Shown in pieces: positions 48,852 to 58,860 of a DNA stretch of 64,000 nucleotides (its first letter is position 1; the number at the start of each line of letters is the position of its first letter). A model generated the notes under the pieces. That model made no database searches, was not told the origin of the DNA, and was given only the letters and a program-made list of their open reading frames with translations. The DNA comes from Akkermansiaceae bacterium. Lineage in GTDB: Bacteria > Verrucomicrobiota > Verrucomicrobiia > Verrucomicrobiales > Akkermansiaceae. The stretch is taken from positions 1-64,000 of the forward strand of contig CAIKDP010000073.1 of assembly GCA_903826205.1 (NCBI GenBank), written 5' to 3'. The translations under genes were made by a program, and so were the position numbers.

Positions 48852-51344
48852 ATGTCCGTGCCTGCCCCCACCCCGATGATGGCCCAATACCAGGCCATGC
48901 GGAAGTCCCTGCCCGCGGACGTGCTGCTGCTGTACCGGCTCGGGGATTTTTACGAGATGTTTTTCGAGGACGCCAAGACCGCCTCGCCCATTCTCAATGT
49001 GGCGCTCACCCGCCGCAATGGCGTGCCCATGTGCGGCGTGCCCTATCATGCCGCCCAAGGTTACCTCGCCCGCCTGCTCAAGGCCGGCAAGCGCGTGGCC
49101 ATCGCCGAACAAACGTCCGACCCCAAGCCGGGCAAACTCGTCGAGCGCGAGATTGCCCGCATCCTCACGGCCGGCTCGATCGACGATCTGACCCTCCTCG
49201 ATGACCAACGCCCGAACTATCTGGCCGCCGTCTGCCGGCATGGGAAAACCGTCGGGCTGGCCTGCGTGGACCACACCACCGGCGAGTTCACCATCGCCGA
49301 GTTTGCCGATCTCGGCCAGCTCGAGGATGAATTGTCCCGCATCTGCCCGTCCGAGTTGTTAGTGCCGGACCATCAGACCGCGGAATTCGGCCTACTGCGC
49401 CACAGTCTCGCCTACGAAGGTTATGCCTTTCTGCCCGAGCACGCGAGCCAACTGCTGCGCGACCACTTCAACGTCCATTCGCTCGATGGCTTCGGCTGCT
49501 CGCAACTCCACGCCGCCAGCGGCGCAGCCGGCGCCGTCCTGCATTACCTGACCCATCAGTTGCGCCGCCCCTGCGGCCATATCCACCCGCCGCACGTGCG
49601 CGCCAGCAGCGACCACGTTCTCATTGATGCCGCGTCCCAACGCAATCTCGACCTGGTGGAATCCCGCTCCGGCAAGGCCCATACTTTGTTAGGTGTGCTT
49701 GACCGCACCGCCACCCCGATGGGCGCGCGCCTGCTGCGGGATTGGATCCTGCATCCGTTGCGGGATATCGCGACCCTGACCTCCCGGCAGGACCTCATCG
49801 CCGACTTGCTGGCGGAGCCGTTTCTTCTATCAAAATGCCGCGAGGCGCTAAAAGGCATTCGCGACATCGAGCGCACCACCTCGCGCCTCTCGCAGGGCAG
49901 CGGTAATGCCCGCGACCTCCAGTCGCTCGCCATCTCGCTCTCCCACATCCCGGCGCTCAAGGAGGATCTTGCCACGCTCGGAACCTCGCAGGCCTCGCTT
50001 TCCGCCACGCTCACCTCCCGCCTCCATGACTTTTCCGATCTGACAAAAATGCTGGCCGCCGCGCTGGCCGACGAACCGCCAGCCCACCTGCGCGACGGTG
50101 GCATCATCCGCGACGGATGGTCGCCGGAACTCGATGAGTTGCGCAGCGCCGCCCGCGGCGGCAAGGATTGGATCGCCCGCCTGCAAGCCGACGAACGCAA
50201 GCGCACCGGCATCGACTCGCTCAAGATCAAGTTCAACAACATCTTCGGCTACTTCATCGAAATCACCTCGTCGCACCTGGCGAAAGTCCCCGACGATTAC
50301 ACCCGCAAGCAAACCATGTCCAATGCCGAGCGCTACATCACGCCCGCGCTCAAGGCAATGGAAAACAAGGTGTTAGGCGCCGAGGAGCGCTCCAAGCAAC
50401 TTGAAGGCGAATTGTTTGTGGAGCTGCGCGGCCGCACCATCGCCCACCTTCCCGCGTTGCAGGAAACCGCCGCCGCCATCGCCGAAACCGATGTGCTCTG
50501 CGCGCTGGCGGAAGTCGCCCAGTATCACCGCCATTGCCGGCCGGTGCTCGAGGAGTCCCGCCGCTTCCTCATCACCAACGGCCGCCACCCGGTGCTCGAA
50601 CAAACCCTAACCGAAATCAAGTTTGTCCCCAACGACACCGAACTCGACCCGGATTGCGCCCGCCTGCAGATCCTCACCGGACCTAACATGGCCGGCAAAT
50701 CCACCTACATCCGGCAGATCGCGCTCATCGCGGTGATGGCGCAAATCGGCGCCTTTGTCCCGGCGGATGCCGTCACCCTTGGCATTGTGGACCGGATTTT
50801 CTGCCGGGTGGGCGCCTCCGACGACCTCTCGCGCGGCCAATCCACCTTCATGGTTGAGATGAGTGAGACCGCCCTCATCCTCAACCATGCCAGCGACCGC
50901 TCGCTGGTCATTTTGGATGAAATCGGCCGTGGCACCGCCACCTTTGACGGACTCTCGATCGCCTGGGCGGTGGCCGAGCATATCCACGATGCGATTGGTT
51001 GCCGCACCTTGTTTGCCACCCACTATCATGAACTCACCGATCTGGTGAACACCCGCGCCGCAGTGGCCAACTACAACGTCGCGGTCCGCGAGTGGAACGA
51101 TGAAATCATCTTCCTCCATAAAATCCTGCCCGGTGCCGCCGACAAATCCTATGGCATCCAGGTCGCCCGCCTCGCCGGTCTGCCCAAGCCGGTGGTCGAG
51201 CGCGCCAAGTCAATCCTCTCGCACCTCGAACTCCATTCACTCAAGCCCGAGGCCAGAACCCAGGGCCCCAAGGCCAAGAACACCGTCCAGGACACCCTGC
51301 CCAAGGCCAACGCCGCACAGATGGATCTGTTCGGCGGGTTCTAA
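48852..51344 (+). CDS. mutS: DNA mismatch repair protein MutS
   Basis: TPMMAQYQAMRKSLPADVLLLYRLGDFYEMF, LTGPNMAGKSTYIRQIALIAVMAQIG, LVILDEIGRGTATFDGLSIAWAVAEHI. Confidence 0.98.
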   Translation: MSVPAPTPMMAQYQAMRKSLPADVLLLYRLGDFYEMFFEDAKTASPILNVALTRRNGVPMCGVPYHAAQGYLARLLKAGKRVAIAEQTSDPKPGKLVEREIARILTAGSIDDLTLLDDQRPNYLAAVCRHGKTVGLACVDHTTGEFTIAEFADLGQLEDELSRICPSELLVPDHQTAEFGLLRHSLAYEGYAFLPEHASQLLRDHFNVHSLDGFGCSQLHAASGAAGAVLHYLTHQLRRPCGHIHPPHVRASSDHVLIDAASQRNLDLVESRSGKAHTLLGVLDRTATPMGARLLRDWILHPLRDIATLTSRQDLIADLLAEPFLLSKCREALKGIRDIERTTSRLSQGSGNARDLQSLAISLSHIPALKEDLATLGTSQASLSATLTSRLHDFSDLTKMLAAALADEPPAHLRDGGIIRDGWSPELDELRSAARGGKDWIARLQADERKRTGIDSLKIKFNNIFGYFIEITSSHLAKVPDDYTRKQTMSNAERYITPALKAMENKVLGAEERSKQLEGELFVELRGRTIAHLPALQETAAAIAETDVLCALAEVAQYHRHCRPVLEESRRFLITNGRHPVLEQTLTEIKFVPNDTELDPDCARLQILTGPNMAGKSTYIRQIALIAVMAQIGAFVPADAVTLGIVDRIFCRVGASDDLSRGQSTFMVEMSETALILNHASDRSLVILDEIGRGTATFDGLSIAWAVAEHIHDAIGCRTLFATHYHELTDLVNTRAAVANYNVAVREWNDEIIFLHKILPGAADKSYGIQVARLAGLPKPVVERAKSILSHLELHSLKPEARTQGPKAKNTVQDTLPKANAAQMDLFGGF

Positions 51345-51469
51345 GCGCCAGCTGCCGCGCAGTGGCCGGCTTGCGCAAAGGAGATGCCCCTCACGCTGCC
51401 CGGCCAGCCCGGGCCATGACTCACAGGCCCTGAATGATGGCTTCTAACAGCCAGGAAAAAAATCCACCA

Positions 51470-51521
51470 CCGGCCCATGCAATATTTTGGGACGACCGTC
51501 CAAAAATATCGCATGGCCGGG
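51470..51521. repeat. long imperfect inverted repeat (about 24-bp arms) downstream of mutS
   Basis: ccggcccatgcaatattttgggacg-ac-cgtccaaaaatatcgcatggccggg. Confidence 0.85.
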
Positions 51522-51561
51522 CAGCGCAGGGTTGTGTGGCCAGTCTTTACTTCAGCGCCTG

Positions 51562-51617
51562 CCGCGGTGAAATCCGCGGTGAAATCGGCTTGACAGGAAA
51601 TGCGCGGTTATTAGATT
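51562..51617 (+). promoter_or_regulatory. candidate promoter with 12-bp tandem direct repeat operator upstream of the sensor kinase gene
   Basis: CCGCGGTGAAAT x2 (51562-51573, 51574-51585), then TTGACA (51590-51595), 16-nt spacer, TAGATT (51612-51617); gene starts at 51645. Confidence 0.5.
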
Positions 51618-51644
51618 TGAAAATACTGAAAATCTGTCACGCCC

Positions 51645-52982
51645 ATGAAATCGACCACGCAAGCTGCGCTGCTGTCTGAAAATGCAGAATTGCGCATGCG
51701 CTTGGAGGCCGCGGAGGCCGCTTTATACGCTTTGCGCAACGGCGAGGGTGGCGCGCCCGTCACCGAGGTTGCCAGCGCTCCGCAGGTGTTGTCCCTGCAG
51801 GGGTTGGCCACCGCATCGAACCCTTCGTGCGGCGAACTCCTCACCCGGGATGCCGAGGTGCGGCAGTTGCTGGAGGCCGTTCATATTGTTAGGGATCGCT
51901 TGGCGGCATTGGTGGGCAGTATCAACGACGAGGCCAGGCGCGGGGAATTGGCGCTGCGCGAAAACGCGGAACTGTTGAACCAGGCTCAGGAAATCGCCCA
52001 CCTCGGCAGTTGGGAACTCGACTTGCGCACCAACCAGTTGACATGGTCTGACGAGGTTTACCGGATTTTTGGTTTCAAGCCCCAGGAGTTTGCCGCGACC
52101 TACGAGGCGTTTTTGGACCGGGTGCATCCCGACGATCGCGCGAAGGTCGATGCCGCCTACTTCGGCTCGGTCCGCGAAGGGCGCGACACCTACGAAGTTG
52201 AGCACCGGGTCGTGCGCAAGCCTACCGGCGAGGTTCGCGTCGTTTATGAGAGGTGCCGGCATTTCCGCGATGCCACCGGCAACGTCGTCCGCTCCTGCGG
52301 TATGGTGCAAGACATCACCGAGCGCAAGCAGGCCGAGGAGCAGATCAAGGGGGCGCTGGCAGAGAAAGAAGTCATGTTGCGGGAAATTCATCACCGGGTG
52401 AAAAACAACCTGCAGGTCATTTCGAGCCTGGTCAGTTTGCAGTCCGATACCGTGACCGATGCGCAGGTGCGCGAGGTGCTAGGCGACGTGCGTGACCGCG
52501 TGCGGGCGATGGCGTTGGTCCACGAGAAGCTCTATCAGACAGGCGATCTGGCGCGGTTGAACTTTGCCGACTACGCGGCGAGCCTGTTGCAGTATCTTTG
52601 GCGTTCCCATGGCGCGTTCGCCGAAAAGGTGCGCTTGCAACTGGCGGTCTCGTCCGTGGCGTTGCCGATCGAGGCCGCGGTGCCTTGCGGCTTGATCCTC
52701 AATGAATTGGTCGGCAACGCCCTCAAACATGCCTTTCCCGACGGCGGTGGTGGCGAAGTGAGGGTGGTCTTGGAACTCGATCCCGCTGATGCAGTTGTCA
52801 GCCTGCGGGTGGGCGACAATGGCTGCGGTCTGCCGCCGGGGCAGGACTGGCGGCAGTCCAGTTCGCTCGGTCTGCGTCTGGTGCAAATGCTGGTCAGTCA
52901 GTTGCGCGGCACCGTGACGACGGGAACCGGCCCCGGCACCGAATTCCGGGTCACCTTTTCCTTGAAACGGCCTCATTCATGA
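51645..52982 (+). CDS. PAS-domain sensor histidine kinase, HisKA_2/HWE-like type
   Basis: PAS region GSWELDLRTNQLTWSDEVYRIFGFKPQEF; MLREIHHRVKNNLQVISSLVSLQ H-box; LNELVGNALKHAFP N-box. Confidence 0.92.
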   Translation: MKSTTQAALLSENAELRMRLEAAEAALYALRNGEGGAPVTEVASAPQVLSLQGLATASNPSCGELLTRDAEVRQLLEAVHIVRDRLAALVGSINDEARRGELALRENAELLNQAQEIAHLGSWELDLRTNQLTWSDEVYRIFGFKPQEFAATYEAFLDRVHPDDRAKVDAAYFGSVREGRDTYEVEHRVVRKPTGEVRVVYERCRHFRDATGNVVRSCGMVQDITERKQAEEQIKGALAEKEVMLREIHHRVKNNLQVISSLVSLQSDTVTDAQVREVLGDVRDRVRAMALVHEKLYQTGDLARLNFADYAASLLQYLWRSHGAFAEKVRLQLAVSSVALPIEAAVPCGLILNELVGNALKHAFPDGGGGEVRVVLELDPADAVVSLRVGDNGCGLPPGQDWRQSSSLGLRLVQMLVSQLRGTVTTGTGPGTEFRVTFSLKRPHS

Positions 52983-54505
52983 GCAGCCACTCCATCTTGA
53001 TTGTCGAGGACGAAGCCATTGTCGCCGAAGATCTCGCCAGGAAAATCCGGCAACTGGGTTACGAAGTGGCCGGCATGAGCGCCACCGGCGAGGAAGCCAT
53101 CACATTAGCCCGCCGTTATCGTCCGGCGCTGGTGTTGATGGATATCCGGCTGGCCGGCGCGATGGACGGCATCGCAGCGGCCGAGTTGATCCATCGCGAG
53201 TGCCATCTGCCAGTGTTGTTTCTAACGGCGCACTCCGACGCGGGGACGCTCGCGCGCGCGCGAAAGGCGGATGCGCTCGGATACGTTCTCAAGCCGTTCG
53301 ACGAGCGCGATCTGCGCATTCAGATCGAGATGGCACTCTACAAACACGCCGCAGAGCAACGATTGCGCGAGAGCGCGGCGCGCTTTCGCAGTATCTTCCA
53401 CCATTCCGCCACCCCGATGGCAGTGAAGCTGCCCGACGGGCGATTCCAGGAAGTCAACCAGGCGTATTGCGAGATGTTGGGGTACACGGAGGCGGAGATG
53501 CTGCGCGCCACGGAGGAAGATTTCGCCTGCCCGGATGACACACACGCCGCGGAAGCCATGCGCCAGTTGCTGGCGGGAGAAATCACCGTGCTCAGAACCG
53601 CGAGACGTTATCTCCACAAGCACGGCCACCCGGTATGGTGCGATACGAGCCTGTCCGTGGTGCCCAACGCCAATGGCCAGGGGGTCTACGTGATCGTGCA
53701 GGCGCATGACATCACCGCCCGCAAGGAAGCCGAGGAACAAGTCCGCAAGCTCAACTTGCAACTGGAATCCCTCGTGCTTGAACGCACCGGCAAGTTGCGC
53801 GAAACGGTCAAATCGCTCAAAACCGAAATCACCCAGCGGCAGCGCCTGGAGCGCGAAATTCTGGAAATCAGCGAGCGTGAACAACACCGCTTCGGGCAGG
53901 ATTTGCACGATGGTCTTGGCCAGGAATTGGCAGGCATTGCGATGCTCGGCGATGTGCACGCAAGACAACTTCAAGCGGAGGGGCACCCATTGGCTGCTGC
54001 CGCCGCCCAAATCGCCACCTACATCCGCGCCTCCATCGATTCCTCGCGGCGGCTGGCCAAAGGTCTCTATCCGATAGAACTCGACCGCTACGGCCTGCTC
54101 TTTGCGCTCAAGGATCTCGCCGCCCAAACCAGCCAGCGTTCCGGCATCAGTTGTGAGTTGCAGCAATGCGAGGCTCCCCCGCACCTGGAAAAATCCGCCG
54201 AGATTCACATCTATCGGATTGTGCAGGAATGTATTGCCAATGCCGTAAAACACGCCAAGCCGTGCCACATCAGCATCGAGTCTGTGGCCCGCGACGACAT
54301 GCATGTTTTCACCGTCACCGATGACGGCATCGGGTTTGACAAGGCGACGGTTGTCTGCGGCATGGGCCTCCATCTCATCGAATACCGCGCCCGCGTGATC
54401 GGCGCGCAAATCAGCATCGAACGACCTGCAGAAGGCGGTTGCCGGGTCACCTGTCGCCTGTTGGCAGGGCGGCTGCGGCACGACCTGAGCCTATCCCCCA
54501 TGTGA
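52979..54505 (+). CDS. hybrid REC-PAS-histidine kinase with HisKA_3 (NarX-like) transmitter
   Basis: SILIVEDEAIVAEDLARKIRQLGYEVAG...VLMDIRLAGAMDG (REC), PAS, EREQHRFGQDLHDGLGQELAGIAML (HisKA_3), VQECIANAVKHAKP. Confidence 0.92.
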   Translation: MSSHSILIVEDEAIVAEDLARKIRQLGYEVAGMSATGEEAITLARRYRPALVLMDIRLAGAMDGIAAAELIHRECHLPVLFLTAHSDAGTLARARKADALGYVLKPFDERDLRIQIEMALYKHAAEQRLRESAARFRSIFHHSATPMAVKLPDGRFQEVNQAYCEMLGYTEAEMLRATEEDFACPDDTHAAEAMRQLLAGEITVLRTARRYLHKHGHPVWCDTSLSVVPNANGQGVYVIVQAHDITARKEAEEQVRKLNLQLESLVLERTGKLRETVKSLKTEITQRQRLEREILEISEREQHRFGQDLHDGLGQELAGIAMLGDVHARQLQAEGHPLAAAAAQIATYIRASIDSSRRLAKGLYPIELDRYGLLFALKDLAAQTSQRSGISCELQQCEAPPHLEKSAEIHIYRIVQECIANAVKHAKPCHISIESVARDDMHVFTVTDDGIGFDKATVVCGMGLHLIEYRARVIGAQISIERPAEGGCRVTCRLLAGRLRHDLSLSPM

Positions 54506-54546
54506 CCCTTGCGGACACCCGGATGAAGTTTCTCCGGTGCCCCTGG

Positions 54547-55209
54547 CTAGCGGCGGATCATGCCCGCTTCGACCCAGCGGATGGCGTGGCGGGTGAGGGC
54601 GCTGCCATCGCTGATGCCGAGCTTCTCGCGGATATGGGCGCGGTGGACGTCCACGGTTCGCGGGCTGATGCCGAGTTGCTCGGCGATTTCCTGATTGCCC
54701 TTGGCCAAGCCGATCAATTCAAAGACCTCGATTTCGCGGTCGGTCAGGCGTTCCAACGGGAAACTCAGCTTGGTGGGACTCTTGCCAGGCACCAGCGCCT
54801 GGAGAAAATGGTTGGTGACGGCCGGGCTGGCGTACACCCCGCCGCCGAGCACGCAGCGGATGGCCTGCAGCAGGCGCTCGGTCGGCGCGTCTTTGGTGAC
54901 GTAGCCACGCCCCCCGGCCCGCAGCACGCGTTCCGCATACAGCAACTCGTCGTGCATCGACAGGACGATGACCGGAAGGTCCGGATAGGTGGTGCCAAGG
55001 TCCTTGATGAGTTCCAAACCACTGCGTCCCGGCAGTGTGAGATCCGTGATGACCAGATCCGGCGCTTCGGATTCCACCCGCGCGAGCGCCTCCTGCACCG
55101 AGCCCGCCGTGGCACAAATGCTCAGCCCGGGTTGCGATCCTAACAGCTGCCGGAGTCCTTCGGTGATCAAAGGATGGTCATCCACCAGAAGAATCTTGGT
55201 CACCTTCAT
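54547..55209 (-). CDS. LuxR/NarL-family response regulator
   Basis: KILLVDDHPLITEGLRQLL, VITDLTLPGRSGLELI, LTDREIEVFELIGLAKGNQEIAEQLGISPRTVDVHRAHIREKLGI. Confidence 0.95.
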   Translation of the reverse strand: MKVTKILLVDDHPLITEGLRQLLGSQPGLSICATAGSVQEALARVESEAPDLVITDLTLPGRSGLELIKDLGTTYPDLPVIVLSMHDELLYAERVLRAGGRGYVTKDAPTERLLQAIRCVLGGGVYASPAVTNHFLQALVPGKSPTKLSFPLERLTDREIEVFELIGLAKGNQEIAEQLGISPRTVDVHRAHIREKLGISDGSALTRHAIRWVEAGMIRR

Positions 55210-55460
55210 TGAAGGGTAGTATCTACGCGGTTTTCCACCCAAGGCAAGATATTCCGCCGCGAGGGAAACCATTTTCCTTGCCAAGTCCGCTCCCTCGCCT
55301 AGCTTTCCGGCCAAACCTCCAAGGACCGCCCGGCTGAGTCTCTCATGTTCCGGATGGATCCGTGCTTGTGTTCCGCATTCAACCGGCGGATGACTCGCCG
55401 CCTTGAACGGTATCGCCGCTTGAGCGCGCCACGCCCACCTATTGATCCCCCAATCCTCTT

Positions 55461-57167
55461 ATGGAAACGCCTCCCTTCGCCGAACTCGGGCTGCCCGCCG
55501 CCCTGCTTGCCGCCATTGAAACCCTCGGCTATGAACGCCCGTCGCCGATCCAGGCGATGAGTATCCCCACCGCCCTTAAAGGTCGCGATATCGTCGGCCT
55601 CTCGGAAACCGGTTCGGGTAAAACCGCCGCTTTCGTGCTGCCGGCCCTCACCTTGCTGGATGTCACCGCCCAATATCCCCAAGTCCTGATCCTGTGCCCG
55701 ACTCGCGAACTCGCCGTGCAGGTGTGCGAAGAAGTCCACCGCCTCGGCGCCAAACTCACCGGGCTGCATGCCACCCCGGTCTATGGCGGCGCCCCGATGG
55801 ATCGCCAGTTGCGCGCCCTGCGCAGCGGCGCCCAATTGATTGTCGGCACTCCCGGTCGCCTGCTCGACCACCTCCGCCGCGGCAGCTTCGATGCCTCCCG
55901 CATCAAGCTGGCCATTCTGGATGAGGCCGACCGCATGCTGGACATGGGGTTTCGTGATGAAATGGACGAGTTGTTGGCCGCCCTGCCTGCGGAGCGCCAG
56001 ACCTTGTTTTTCTCGGCCACGATGAACCCGGGCGTCTCGCGGCTGATCCAGCGCTTCGGCAAAGCCCCGGAAATCATCGAGGTCCAACAAAAGGCCCGCA
56101 CCGTCTCCACCGTCGACCAATCGTACTTCGAAGTGCGCCAACGCTCGAAGGTTGAAGTGCTCTCCCGCCTGCTCGATATGAGCCCGCCGCGGCTGGCCCT
56201 CATCTTTTGCAACACCAAACGCTCGGTGGACGAATGCACCGAAGACCTCGTCAATCGCGGCTATGCCGCCGACCGACTCCATGGCGACATGACCCAACAA
56301 ATGCGCGAGCGCGTCCTCAAGCGCTTCCGCGAAGGGTCCGTCGAATTGCTCGTCGCCACCGACGTCGCCGCCCGCGGACTCGATATCGATGAAATCGACA
56401 TCGTTTTCAACTACGACCTGCCCACCGACCCCGAGGACTACGTGCACCGGATCGGGCGCACCGGTCGTGCCGGGCGTTCGGGACGGGCGGTGAGCTTCGT
56501 GTTCGGCCGCGAGATCTATCGGATTCAATCGATCGAACGCTACACCCGTTCGGTCATCCGCCGCGAACGCATCCCGTCCCAGGAACAAGTCGAGGGCCGC
56601 CGCGCCGACCTCATCTTTGATTCCTTGAAGGAGCGCCTCGAAACCGGCAAATTCGATGCCTATCAGGATAATATCGACCGGTTGTTAGAACAAGGCCACA
56701 CCCCGACCGACATCGCCGGCGCGCTGGTCACCCTGCTGCGTGAATCCAGCGGCCGGGAAGGCTCCGCCATCGAGGAAGATCGCGAGCCGGAACGCCGGGA
56801 CCCGCGCGACTCCAAAGGACCGAAATCCCCCAAGGACGCCAAGTTCCAACGCGAAGGCGGCCCCAAGGCGCGTCCCGAGCGCGGCGGGCCGCGGGACGCC
56901 CACAGCGCCGAGCACGGCATGGCCCACATGTTCTTGTCCCTCGGCAAAACCCACGGCGTCATGGCCAAGGAAATCGTCGGCATGCTCTATCGGGAGGCCG
57001 GCTTGCCCGACGGTTGTCTGGGCCGCATCACCTTGTTTCCAAAGCACTCGCTCGTCGATGTGCCCGAGGAATTCGTCCACCAAGTCATCGACCGCACCCG
57101 CAACGCCCGCTTGCGTGGCCGCCCGTTCCGCATCGATCGCGACCGCGGCCCCCAGGACCGCCCTTGA
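55461..57167 (+). CDS. DEAD-box ATP-dependent RNA helicase with DbpA-like RNA-binding C-terminus
   Basis: [53 protein letters not shown]-terminal [49 protein letters not shown]. Confidence 0.94.
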   Translation: METPPFAELGLPAALLAAIETLGYERPSPIQAMSIPTALKGRDIVGLSETGSGKTAAFVLPALTLLDVTAQYPQVLILCPTRELAVQVCEEVHRLGAKLTGLHATPVYGGAPMDRQLRALRSGAQLIVGTPGRLLDHLRRGSFDASRIKLAILDEADRMLDMGFRDEMDELLAALPAERQTLFFSATMNPGVSRLIQRFGKAPEIIEVQQKARTVSTVDQSYFEVRQRSKVEVLSRLLDMSPPRLALIFCNTKRSVDECTEDLVNRGYAADRLHGDMTQQMRERVLKRFREGSVELLVATDVAARGLDIDEIDIVFNYDLPTDPEDYVHRIGRTGRAGRSGRAVSFVFGREIYRIQSIERYTRSVIRRERIPSQEQVEGRRADLIFDSLKERLETGKFDAYQDNIDRLLEQGHTPTDIAGALVTLLRESSGREGSAIEEDREPERRDPRDSKGPKSPKDAKFQREGGPKARPERGGPRDAHSAEHGMAHMFLSLGKTHGVMAKEIVGMLYREAGLPDGCLGRITLFPKHSLVDVPEEFVHQVIDRTRNARLRGRPFRIDRDRGPQDRP

Positions 57168-57248
57168 AATTTTTTACACAAAAAAGCGCTGCGGCATCGT
57201 TACGAAAACACGACTCAGGTAATACCACCTTCATTCCACCTACCGCTC

Positions 57249-57977
57249 ATGATCGAAGTTGAAAGTCTAACCAAACAGTTCGGGACCAAAACCGCCGTGG
57301 ACCATCTGACGTTTTCGGTGAAAAAAGGCGAGGTCCTGGGTTTCCTCGGGCCTAACGGTGCCGGCAAATCCACCACCATGCGCATGATCACCGGGTTTTT
57401 CCCGCCCACCTCCGGCGATGCCAAGGTGTGCGGCATCTCCATTGTGGACCGCCCCGCGGAGGCCAAAACCAAAATCGGTTACCTGCCGGAGTCCGCGCCG
57501 CTCTACCGGGACATGACCGTGCTCGGCTTCCTGCGCTTCTGCGCCGCCATCCGCGGGCTGACCGGCTCAGCGAAGAAATCCGCCGTGGAGCGCGCCATCG
57601 ACCTTTGCTCCCTCGCCTCGGTCGCCTCGCAGTCCATCGACACCCTCTCCAAAGGCTATCGCCACCGGACCTGCCTCGCCCAGGCCCTGCTGCACGATCC
57701 GGAGGTGCTCATTCTTGACGAGCCCACCGATGGTCTCGACCCTAACCAGAAACACGAGGTCCGCCAGCTCATCAAGCGGCTTGGCGAAACCAAGGCCATC
57801 CTCTTCTCCACCCACATTTTGGAAGAAGTCGAAGCCGCCTGCACCCGCGCCGTCATCGTCGATCGCGGCATGATCGTCGCCGATGGCACGCCGGCGCAAC
57901 TCCTCGCCCAATCCGCCACGGGGTCGCTCACCGACCTGTTCCGCGCCGTCACCTCGCGTGACACGGAAACGGCCTGA
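57249..57977 (+). CDS. ABC transporter ATP-binding protein (GldA-like)
   Basis: FLGPNGAGKSTTMRMITGFFPPTSG, LSKGYRHRTCLAQALLHDPEVLILDEPTDGLDP. Confidence 0.94.
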   Translation: MIEVESLTKQFGTKTAVDHLTFSVKKGEVLGFLGPNGAGKSTTMRMITGFFPPTSGDAKVCGISIVDRPAEAKTKIGYLPESAPLYRDMTVLGFLRFCAAIRGLTGSAKKSAVERAIDLCSLASVASQSIDTLSKGYRHRTCLAQALLHDPEVLILDEPTDGLDPNQKHEVRQLIKRLGETKAILFSTHILEEVEAACTRAVIVDRGMIVADGTPAQLLAQSATGSLTDLFRAVTSRDTETA

Positions 57978-58003
57978 TAACTTCTAACTCATAACTCTCC
58001 CCC

Positions 58004-58807
58004 ATGCGCACCCTAACCATCTACAAACGCGAGCTGGGCAGCTACTTCTCGCAGCCCACCGCCTACGCGATCATCGTGATCTTTCTCCTGCTCTCAATGG
58101 GACTCGCCTTCACCTTCGGCAGTTTCATCAAGGCCGGGGATGCCTCCCTCGAGTGGCCGTTTTTCTTCTGGCACCCGTGGATATTCATGTTGCTGGCACC
58201 GGCCGTCGCCATGAAACTCTGGTCTGACGAGCAACGCAACGGCACCATCGAACTCCTCGGCACCTTCCCCGTCTCCACCCGCAGCGCCATCATCGGCAAA
58301 TTCCTCGCCGCCGCCACCGTCTGGCTGGTGGCCCTGGCCTGCACTTTCCCCATCGTCGTCACTGTCAACTACCTCGGCGCCCCCGACAACGGCGTGATCC
58401 TCTCCGGCTACATTGGCAGTTTTCTGGTGTGTTGTTCGTTTGTCGCCGTTACCATGCTCGTCTCCGCCTGCACGCGGGATCAGGTGGTGTGCCTCATCGT
58501 GTCAGTCTTCGTGTGCTTCCTGGCGGTGGTCATCGGCTACGACCCGGTGGCCCGCGCGCTCGACAGCTTCGTCACCCCGCCCGCCGCGGAGGCGGCCGCC
58601 GTCACCGGCCTGTGGGCACGGCTGGCCCTCTGGTGGCATCAGGGGGTCGCCCAAGTGGTGGAAGTCTCCACCTCGTTTGGTGTCTGGAACCACTTCGCCT
58701 CCCTCAACCGGGGACTCTTGCGCTTGCAGGACTTGGTGTGGTTTGGTTCCACCATCCTGGTCTCCTTGTTAGGGACCAGCGCCATCCTCTCGGCCAAACG
58801 TTCCTGA
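58004..58807 (+). CDS. ABC transporter permease (GldF-like)
   Basis: MRTLTIYKRELGSYFSQPTAYAIIVIFLLLSMG, LAPAVAMKLWSDEQRNGTIELLGTFPVS. Confidence 0.88.
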   Translation: MRTLTIYKRELGSYFSQPTAYAIIVIFLLLSMGLAFTFGSFIKAGDASLEWPFFFWHPWIFMLLAPAVAMKLWSDEQRNGTIELLGTFPVSTRSAIIGKFLAAATVWLVALACTFPIVVTVNYLGAPDNGVILSGYIGSFLVCCSFVAVTMLVSACTRDQVVCLIVSVFVCFLAVVIGYDPVARALDSFVTPPAAEAAAVTGLWARLALWWHQGVAQVVEVSTSFGVWNHFASLNRGLLRLQDLVWFGSTILVSLLGTSAILSAKRS

Positions 58808-58850
58808 ACTTCAAATTTCAAATCTCAGATTTCAAATCTAAAATCTAACA
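58808..58850. repeat. AAATCTC-type AT-rich leader repeat
   Basis: acttcaaatttcaaatctcagatttcaaatctaaaatctaaca, followed by cccctctcccATG. Confidence 0.9.
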
Positions 58851-58860
58851 CCCCTCTCCC

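Noticed and set aside
53222-54481. 419-aa ORF antisense to the hybrid kinase
   Set aside because: Shadow ORF, no motifs, opposite strand encodes REC-PAS-HisKA_3.
55299-56588. 429-aa ORF antisense to the DEAD-box helicase
   Set aside because: Shadow ORF; the helicase motifs are on the plus strand.
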